From: Chloroflexota bacterium
GTDB lineage: Bacteria > Chloroflexota > Anaerolineae > DTPP01
Direction: 5' to 3'
NCBI GenBank assembly: GCA_012514615.1
Contig: JAAYZY010000334.1
Span: forward strand, 1-5,807
Length of the DNA stretch: 5,807 nucleotides
Shown: in pieces, positions 1 through 4,798 of the stretch
Layout: every line of letters begins with the position of its first letter
Position numbering within the stretch: position 1 is the stretch's first letter
Translations under genes and position numbers: made by a program
The notes under the pieces: generated by a model
Seen by the model: only the letters and a program-made list of their open reading frames with translations
Told to the model about the DNA's origin: nothing
Databases searched by the model: none

Positions 1-1
1 C

Positions 2-991
2 GCGGTGATGCTCTCCCGTACGTTTACCGGCCGAGACCTGGTGCTGAAGGTGGGCGGCGGTTGGCACGGCAGTCAGCCCTGGGGCCTGAAAGGCGTCCAC
101 TTCGGGCATGAGGGGTTCCAGGAGATGGAGACGGAAGGGCTGCCGGCCGCCTTCGGCCGGGAGGTACTGGTCACCCGCTACAACGACGTGGCCGCTCTGG
201 AGGCCGCCTTCCAACAGCACGGCGAGCGCATCGCCTGCTTCATCGTGGAGCCGTACATCGGCGCTGGCGGGGGCATCCCGGCCCAGGCCGCGTACCTGCG
301 CCGCGCCCGGGAGCTGACTCAGCAGCACGGCGCTCTGCTCATCTTCGACGAAGTGATCGCCGGCTTCCGCTTCTGCGCCCACAACCTGGGCTCCCTCTAC
401 AGCCTGAAGCCCGACCTGATGACCATGGGCAAGGTCATCGGCGGCGGGATGCCTGTGGCAGCCGTGGCTGGTCGCGGCGACGTGCTGGCGTTGGCCGGGA
501 AGGCCGGCGGCCGGAAGGTTCGCTTCGACGGCGGCACCTACTCGGCGCACCCGCTTTCTATGCTGGCCGGCCTGACCATGCTGCGGCACCTGACGGCCCG
601 CGAAGGGGAGATCTACCCCCGACTGGGCGCGCTAGGCGAGAAGTGGCGCGCCGGCGCGACGCAGGCCTTCGCTGACGAGGGCGTCCTGGCCCGCTGCACC
701 GGTGGACCCAACGAAGTGATGCCCTACGGCAGTTCCATGGGCCTTCTGCACTTCTTGCTGCGGCCAGACGTGCCCATGCACAGCCCCGATGCGGTCAACG
801 ACCCCGCCTGCTGCGACGTGGAAATGCGTGAGCGAGTGGTGAAGCTGGCCTTCCTGCTGGAAGGCGTGTTCGTGGCCGACGGTGGAGGCGCCGTCTCCAT
901 GGCCCACACCGATGATGATGTGCAGCGCATGATCGCCGCGGCCCGGGCTGTGGCTCGGCGGTTGGCGGCTGCCGGCTTCGCCCAAGCCTAG
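2..991 (+). CDS. Class III PLP-dependent aminotransferase, glutamate-1-semialdehyde aminomutase-like (5'-truncated)
   Basis: This is the C-terminal three quarters of a fold-type I PLP enzyme, cytosolic, of the class III aminotransferase family. Its closest resemblance is to glutamate-1-semialdehyde 2,1-aminomutase. Counting the GTG at base 5 as residue 1, the visible landmarks are the FTGR...GGGWHG segment (7-22), VEP (81-83), the cofactor-binding Asp in LIFDEV (D115), the Schiff-base lysine in MGKVIGGGMP (K143, bases 431-433) and a GGTYSAHPL segment (176-184). The tail LLEGVFV...VSMAHTDDDV also matches the aminomutase C-terminus. The GTG at 5 and ATG at 8 lie inside conserved family sequence, so neither is the true start; roughly 100 residues are missing to the left, judged from the usual length of about 430. 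The region before the tail (about 230-275) does not look like ordinary HemL, and the family also contains aminotransferases with other substrates. Heme biosynthesis is therefore possible but not assured. The neighbouring amine-dehydrogenase-like gene, 49 bases downstream, suggests a role in amino-acid catabolism or modification. Confidence 0.88.
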   Translation, partial: AVMLSRTFTGRDLVLKVGGGWHGSQPWGLKGVHFGHEGFQEMETEGLPAAFGREVLVTRYNDVAALEAAFQQHGERIACFIVEPYIGAGGGIPAQAAYLRRARELTQQHGALLIFDEVIAGFRFCAHNLGSLYSLKPDLMTMGKVIGGGMPVAAVAGRGDVLALAGKAGGRKVRFDGGTYSAHPLSMLAGLTMLRHLTAREGEIYPRLGALGEKWRAGATQAFADEGVLARCTGGPNEVMPYGSSMGLLHFLLRPDVPMHSPDAVNDPACCDVEMRERVVKLAFLLEGVFVADGGGAVSMAHTDDDVQRMIAAARAVARRLAAAGFAQA

Positions 992-1023
992 GCGGCCCGG
1001 GGAGAGCCGTGCCCCATACCTGA

Positions 1024-1037
1024 GCGGAGAAGAGAGC
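1024..1037 (+). promoter_or_regulatory. Ribosome binding region of the dehydrogenase gene
   Basis: A purine run, GCGGAGAAGAGAGC, ends just before the ATG at 1041. GGAGA (1026-1030) is the best anti-Shine-Dalgarno match, at about 10 bases spacing, with AGAGAG continuing closer to the start. It supports the ATG at 1041 as the start codon. Confidence 0.5.
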
Positions 1038-1040
1038 CCG

Positions 1041-2039
1041 ATGACGAAGACTCGTGTCCTGCTTTACGGTCTGGGCCCCATCGGAATGGGCCTGGGGCGC
1101 CTGGCCCTGCAGCGACCAGGTCTGGACCTGGTGGGCGCTGTGGATATCGCCCCGGCGTTGCAGGGGCAAGACGTGGGGCTGGCCCTAGGGTCGAAAACCC
1201 CTCTGGGCGTGGCCGTCTCCGGCGATGCCGCGGCCGTGCTGGCTCAGACTCGTCCCCATGTGGTGCTGCACGCCACCGGCTCACGCCTTCCAGCGGTGCA
1301 GGGGCAGTTCATGGGCATCTTGCGGGCCGGGGTGCACGTGGTCTCCACGTGCGAAGAGCTGGTGTACCCCTTCCCTCGCTACCCGCACCTGACCGCCGAG
1401 CTGGACGCCGCGGCCCAGGCCCACAGCTGCTCCATCATGGGCGTCGGCGTCAACCCCGGCTTCCTCATGGACAAGTTCGTGGCCACCCTACTGTCCGCCT
1501 GCCAAGAGGTGGAGCATGTGGCCGTGCACCGGGTGGTGGATGCCGCCCGACGGCGCGGCCCCCTGCAGAAGAAGGTAGGCGCAGGGATGACGCCGGCGGA
1601 GTTCCAGACCCTGGTCGACGCCGGCGAACTGGGCCATGTGGGCCTGCCAGAGTCGGCCCACATGCTGGCCGATGTGCTAGGGCTGCCGGCCGGGCGAGAG
1701 GTGGTGCAGGTCATCGGCCCCAAGGTGGCAGAGCAGGCGGCCAAGACGCCGTTCGTCCATGTGCGGCCGGGGCAGGTGGCCGGCGTCGACCAAACGGCGC
1801 GGGTCTTGGTGGACGGCGTGGAGCGGGTCCACCTGCACCTGGAGATGTACATCGGCGCGCAAGAGCCCATGGACAGGATCTGGGTGCGCGGCAAGCCCAA
1901 CCTGGAGCTGGCGGTGACCAGCGGCGTGCACGGCGACCTGGCCACCATCGCTCTTGCAGTCAACTGCGTGCCGCTGATGGCGGGCCTGCGCCCCGGCCTG
2001 CGCACGGTGCTGGATGCGCCGATCCGTTTCGCGCCCTAG
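1041..2039 (+). CDS. NAD(P)-dependent amine dehydrogenase, 2,4-diaminopentanoate dehydrogenase family
   Basis: The 332-residue protein resembles 2,4-diaminopentanoate dehydrogenase, the ornithine-fermentation enzyme that oxidatively deaminates 2,4-diaminopentanoate to 2-amino-4-oxopentanoate using NAD(P)+. The family is built like dihydrodipicolinate reductase: a Rossmann domain followed by a substrate and dimerisation domain. Visible signs are the dinucleotide-binding loop YGLGPIGMGLG (9-19), an acidic residue after the second strand (D35 in VGAVDI), VVLHATGS (74-81), VVSTCEELVYPFP (100-112), the hallmark GVGVNPGF (134-141), and GMTPAEF plus GHVGLPES (182-188 and 198-205). Length is close to the family norm of about 340. 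The start is an ATG preceded by a purine-rich ribosome binding region. None of the usual ornithine-fermentation partners (ornithine racemase, the aminomutase subunits OraS/OraE, the thiolase OrtAB) is in the window, so the natural substrate is open. The family call is firm; the exact reaction is inference. Confidence 0.85.
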   Translation: MTKTRVLLYGLGPIGMGLGRLALQRPGLDLVGAVDIAPALQGQDVGLALGSKTPLGVAVSGDAAAVLAQTRPHVVLHATGSRLPAVQGQFMGILRAGVHVVSTCEELVYPFPRYPHLTAELDAAAQAHSCSIMGVGVNPGFLMDKFVATLLSACQEVEHVAVHRVVDAARRRGPLQKKVGAGMTPAEFQTLVDAGELGHVGLPESAHMLADVLGLPAGREVVQVIGPKVAEQAAKTPFVHVRPGQVAGVDQTARVLVDGVERVHLHLEMYIGAQEPMDRIWVRGKPNLELAVTSGVHGDLATIALAVNCVPLMAGLRPGLRTVLDAPIRFAP

Positions 2040-2050
2040 GCAGGCCGGCG

Positions 2051-2091
2051 CAAGGGAGAGGCCGCCCCGTTAGCGGGACGGCCAAGGGAGA
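2051..2091 (+). promoter_or_regulatory. Hairpin between two copies of CAAGGGAGA in the lipid kinase 5' leader
   Basis: Between the dehydrogenase stop (2039) and the lipid kinase start (2095) lies an inverted repeat. The left arm GGCCG-c-CCCG (2060-2069) pairs with the right arm CGGG-a-CGGCC (2074-2083), giving nine pairs, all G-C, with one C/A mismatch and a TTAG loop. The nine-base word CAAGGGAGA occurs on both sides (2051-2059 and 2083-2091). The second copy contains the likely Shine-Dalgarno (AAGGGAG, 2084-2090), four bases before the GTG start. There is no T-run after the stem, so this is not a classical intrinsic terminator. A role in translation initiation, RNA processing or attenuation is possible. 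The pairing was read by eye and no folding energy was computed. Confidence 0.45.
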
Positions 2092-2094
2092 ACG

Positions 2095-3168
2095 GTGGGG
2101 ACCCCTGTGGTGCGCGCCCAACTGATCTACAACCCGGCCGCCGGGCAGATACAGGTTCGCCGCGACCTGGAGCAGGCGGTGGCCTACCTGGAAGAGCACG
2201 GCTGGCAGGTCTCGTGGCGGGAGACCCACGGCCCCAGCGACGGCACCACCTACGCCCGTGAAGCAGTGGCCAGCGGGTGCCAGGTGGCCATCGCCGTGGG
2301 CGGCGACGGCACCGTGGGCGAGGTGGCCGACGGCCTGGTGGGCAGCCAGACTGCCCTGGGGGTGCTGCCGGCCGGCACCAGCAACGTCTGGGCCAAGGAG
2401 ATGGGCATCCCCAGCGCCAGCTACCTCCTGCACCCCCAGGTGCGGGCTTCGTTGGGCTTTGGCGCGCCGTGGCTGCTGCCAGCCGCCGAGCTGCTGGTCC
2501 ATGGCCGACGGGCACGGGTGGATGTGGGGCGGGTGAACCAGCGGCACTTCCTCATGTGGGCCGGTGTGGGCCTAGACGCCCGCATCACCGAAGAGGTGGA
2601 ACAGCACCCCGAGGTCAAGCGCCAACTGGGCCGCCTGGCCTTCATCATGGCCGCGCTCTACATCGGGCGGGATTACCGCGGCGTGCGCGCCCACGTGCGG
2701 GTGGGCAAGGCCTGGCTAACCCGCCGCATCATCATGGCCGTGGTCAGCAACATCCAGCTCTACGGCGGGGTGGTGCGCATCTCGCCCCTGGCCCAACTGG
2801 ACGACGGCCTGCTGGACGCCTGCATCTTCCAGGGGCAGGGGCTGGTCTCCACGGTGCGCCACCTGGCTTCGGTCTTTGCCCAGCAGCACCTGCGGGACCC
2901 GGAAGTGAGCACCTACGAGCTGCAGCACATGGAGATCCACCCGGCGCGGCCGCTGCCGATCCACGCGGACGGCGACTTCATCGGCTACACCCCCGCGGTG
3001 ATCGACGTGGTACCCAAAGCGCTGGATGTGCTGCTGCCGGCCAGCGCGCCGGCGCGCCTCTTCCACCCCGAAGATGGCGCCCCGGGGAGCGCCGAGCCGA
3101 CCGGCCTGCTGGAGTGGCTGGGCAACTTCGCCCCGTATACCCCCCGCAAATGGATCAAGAGACCATGA
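2095..3168 (+). CDS. Diacylglycerol kinase / YegS-type lipid kinase
   Basis: The 357-residue protein belongs to the bacterial lipid kinase family related to eukaryotic diacylglycerol and sphingosine kinases (DgkB/YegS type). These enzymes use ATP to phosphorylate a lipid hydroxyl at the inner membrane face; the lipid acceptor cannot be told from sequence. Visible motifs are the first strand LIYNPAAG (10-17), the nucleotide-binding GGDGTVGEV (69-77), LPAGTSNVWAKEMG (91-104), WAGVGLDA (155-162), the DDGLLDACIF segment (236-245) and the C-terminal HADGD (290-294), where many relatives have DGE. Length is somewhat above the usual 290-330, mostly because of a tail after about residue 310. The GTG at 2095 is chosen because AAGGGAG (2084-2090) sits four bases upstream. 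GTGs at 2107 and 2110 would give a more family-like N-terminus, but their spacing to that Shine-Dalgarno is poor. The stop overlaps the start of the antiporter gene, so the two are probably translationally coupled. Confidence 0.9.
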   Translation: MGTPVVRAQLIYNPAAGQIQVRRDLEQAVAYLEEHGWQVSWRETHGPSDGTTYAREAVASGCQVAIAVGGDGTVGEVADGLVGSQTALGVLPAGTSNVWAKEMGIPSASYLLHPQVRASLGFGAPWLLPAAELLVHGRRARVDVGRVNQRHFLMWAGVGLDARITEEVEQHPEVKRQLGRLAFIMAALYIGRDYRGVRAHVRVGKAWLTRRIIMAVVSNIQLYGGVVRISPLAQLDDGLLDACIFQGQGLVSTVRHLASVFAQQHLRDPEVSTYELQHMEIHPARPLPIHADGDFIGYTPAVIDVVPKALDVLLPASAPARLFHPEDGAPGSAEPTGLLEWLGNFAPYTPRKWIKRP

Positions 3169-4217
3169 AGGGATTGAACCTCTTGTTGGCCTTCGTTCCT
3201 GTGGCCGTTCTTGCGGACCTGCTGGGCTGGGACCCGGTGCTGGTCTTCGCCGCGGCGGCGCTGGGCGTGGTGCCGCTGGCCAGCTTCATGGGCCAAGCCA
3301 CGGAAGAGCTGGCCGGCCACTCCGGCCCCCGGGTCGGCGGGCTGCTGAACGCCACCCTGGGCAACGCCGCCGAGCTGATCATCGCCATCTTCGCCATCCG
3401 CCAGGGCCTGCTGGAGCTGGTGAAGGCGTCCATCACCGGCTCCATCTTGGGGAACCTGCTCTTCATCCTGGGGCTGAGTTTCTTGCTGGGCGGCCGACGC
3501 CACGGCCAACAGCGCTTCCACCGCGGGCAGGCCGGCGTCAACGCCATCTCCCTCATGCTGGCGGTCATCGCCCTGGGCATCCCTTCGCTGTTCAGCCACA
3601 CCATCGAGGCCAAGAGCCACGACGCTGTGGAGTACTTGAGCCTGGGCGTGGCCGCGGTGATGATGCTCATCTACGCCCTGAGCATCGCCTTCTTGTTCCG
3701 CCTGCCGGCGCAGGCCGACGCTGCCCACAGGGAGGCCGCGCACCACACGCCCCGCTGGAGCCTGCGGCGGGCCCTGGTGGTGCTGAGCCTGGCCACCGCC
3801 CTCATCGCCTGGCTCAGCGAGATCTTGGTGGGCGCGGTGGAGCCGGTGGTGGTCTCCCTAGGGATCACGGAGTTCTTCTTGGGGATCATCATCATCCCGC
3901 TGGTAGGCAATGTGGTGGAGCACTTGGTGGCGGTTCAGACAGCGCTGAAGAACCAGATGGACCTCTCACTGGCCATCAGCCTGGGGTCGGGGCTGCAGAT
4001 CGCCCTCTTCGTGGCCCCGCTGCTGGCCTTCTTGAGCCTGCTCATGGGCCACCCGCTGACCCTGGTCTTCAACGAGTTCGAGCTCATCGCCCTGGTGGCC
4101 TCGGCTCTCATCGCCGTGCTGGCAGCGCAGGACGGCGAATCCAACTGGCTGGAGGGGGCGCAGCTCTTGGCGGTCTATTTCATTGTGGGGCTGGCGTTCT
4201 TCTTCCTGCCGGCGTAG
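3165..4217 (+). CDS. cax: Ca2+/H+ antiporter, CAX family
   Basis: This 350-residue integral membrane protein exchanges cytosolic Ca2+ (or a related cation) for protons across the cytoplasmic membrane. The hydropathy pattern suggests about eleven helices, the usual number for the family. The two inverted alpha-repeat signatures are both present. The first is GNAAELIIAIFAI followed by KASITGSILGNLLFILG (66-103, acidic residue E70). The second is GNVVEHLVAVQTALKNQMDLSLAISLGSGLQIALFVAPL (248-286, acidic residue E252). A hydrophilic, His-containing loop (about 181-199) separates the halves where relatives carry an acidic loop. The ATG at 3165 overlaps the lipid kinase stop (ATGA) and has only a weak purine stretch (3157-3162) before it, so coupling to the upstream gene is likely. 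The start fits the family, placing a hydrophobic segment right at the N-terminus. The last 43 bases overlap the gmhB-like gene on the other strand. Confidence 0.93.
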   Translation: MKGLNLLLAFVPVAVLADLLGWDPVLVFAAAALGVVPLASFMGQATEELAGHSGPRVGGLLNATLGNAAELIIAIFAIRQGLLELVKASITGSILGNLLFILGLSFLLGGRRHGQQRFHRGQAGVNAISLMLAVIALGIPSLFSHTIEAKSHDAVEYLSLGVAAVMMLIYALSIAFLFRLPAQADAAHREAAHHTPRWSLRRALVVLSLATALIAWLSEILVGAVEPVVVSLGITEFFLGIIIIPLVGNVVEHLVAVQTALKNQMDLSLAISLGSGLQIALFVAPLLAFLSLLMGHPLTLVFNEFELIALVASALIAVLAAQDGESNWLEGAQLLAVYFIVGLAFFFLPA

Positions 4218-4798
4218 TCGGCCAGGATCCACCCTACCGCGGCCGCCAGGTCGGCCACCACCGGGCAGACGGCCCGCTGGTGGGGGGTGAGCAGCTGCGC
4301 TTGAGCCGCCCCCCGTCCGGTGAGGACCAGGAGCGGCTGCGCGCCCACGGCCAGGGCCGCCTGGACGTCGCCCACGGCGTCGCCCACCAGGTAGCTGGCC
4401 GCCAGGTCCAGGTCCAGTTCCTGCGCGGCTTGCAGCAGCAGCCCAGGCTGAGGCTTGCGGCAGGCGCAGCCGGCGTCGGGCGTGTGGGGGCAGGTGTAGA
4501 ACGCGTCGATGCGACCGCCCTGAGCCGCCAGGGCCGCCCGCAAGCGGCGGTGGATGCCCTGCACGGTGCGGGCCGCCACCAGCCCCCGGCCGATGCACGA
4601 CTGGTTGGTGACCACCACAATGGGCCAAGGGCCGGCCGCCAGGCGGGCCAGGGCCCCGGGCACGCCGGGCAGGATGGCCGCCTCACCCCACCGCCTCACG
4701 TAGTCGGCGCGGTTGGCGATGAGGACGCCATCACGGTCTAGGAAGATGGCGGGAGAGGGCATGGGGGCTTTCTGCAGACACAGTCCCGATGGACTCAT
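4175..4798 (-). CDS. gmhB: D-glycero-D-manno-heptose 1,7-bisphosphate 7-phosphatase-like HAD phosphatase
   Basis: The product is a 207-residue cytosolic HAD-IIIA phosphatase of the GmhB type. It would remove the 7-phosphate of heptose bisphosphate on the way to nucleotide-activated heptose for surface glycans. Motif I is FLDRDGV (nucleophile D21, acid/base D23); motif II is VTNQS (T64-N65-Q66). The zinc-binding cluster characteristic of GmhB is CPH...CAC (C103, H105, C111, C113), followed by RKPQPG with K115. Motif IV is VGDAVGDV (D140, D144). The ATG at 4798 is chosen because it overlaps the stop of the upstream nuclease gene (ATGA) and has AGGAAGAGG four bases before it. The alternative ATG at 4762 begins 12 residues later, gives the family's usual short N-terminus and the usual length of about 190, but lacks a good Shine-Dalgarno. 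The last 13 residues are basic and overlap the antiporter gene. Some relatives are histidinol-phosphate phosphatases, so the substrate is likely rather than certain. Confidence 0.88.
   Translation of the reverse strand: MSPSGLCLQKAPMPSPAIFLDRDGVLIANRADYVRRWGEAAILPGVPGALARLAAGPWPIVVVTNQSCIGRGLVAARTVQGIHRRLRAALAAQGGRIDAFYTCPHTPDAGCACRKPQPGLLLQAAQELDLDLAASYLVGDAVGDVQAALAVGAQPLLVLTGRGAAQAQLLTPHQRAVCPVVADLAAAVGWILADYAGRKKNASPTMK

Noticed and set aside
5..10. GTG at 5 or ATG at 8 as the real start of the aminotransferase gene
   Set aside because: Both fall inside sequence conserved in the class III aminotransferase family, and the frame is open to the left edge, so the gene is truncated there.
992..1040. 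Possible promoter or terminator between the aminotransferase and dehydrogenase genes
   Set aside because: The 49-base gap shows no -10/-35-like pair and no stem with a T-run; only the ribosome binding region can be supported.
1188..1200. Small hairpin GGGT-CGAAA-ACCC inside the dehydrogenase gene
   Set aside because: It is a four-pair stem within a conserved coding region, with nothing to suggest function.
1349..2125. Plus-strand frame of 258 codons and a minus-strand frame of 208 codons (1379-2005) inside the dehydrogenase gene
   Set aside because: Both overlap a gene with clear family motifs, have low-complexity composition, and lack convincing starts or domains.
2985..3746. Long open frame of 253 codons on the minus strand opposite the lipid kinase and antiporter genes
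   Set aside because: It lies opposite two well-supported genes, is rich in Gln, His, Ala and Gly as expected from GC-rich antisense codons, and shows no recognisable motif.
4208..4222. Possible bidirectional terminator hairpin (GCCG / CGGC) at the antiporter stop
   Set aside because: The stem is only four base pairs with a seven-base loop and no T-run on either side, which is common by chance in GC-rich DNA.
3026..4741. Open frame of 571 codons on the plus strand spanning the antiporter and the region opposite gmhB
   Set aside because: It is an out-of-frame shadow: its Gly/Ala/Arg/Pro-rich composition is typical of frame-shifted GC-rich DNA, and it crosses genes with clear families on both strands.
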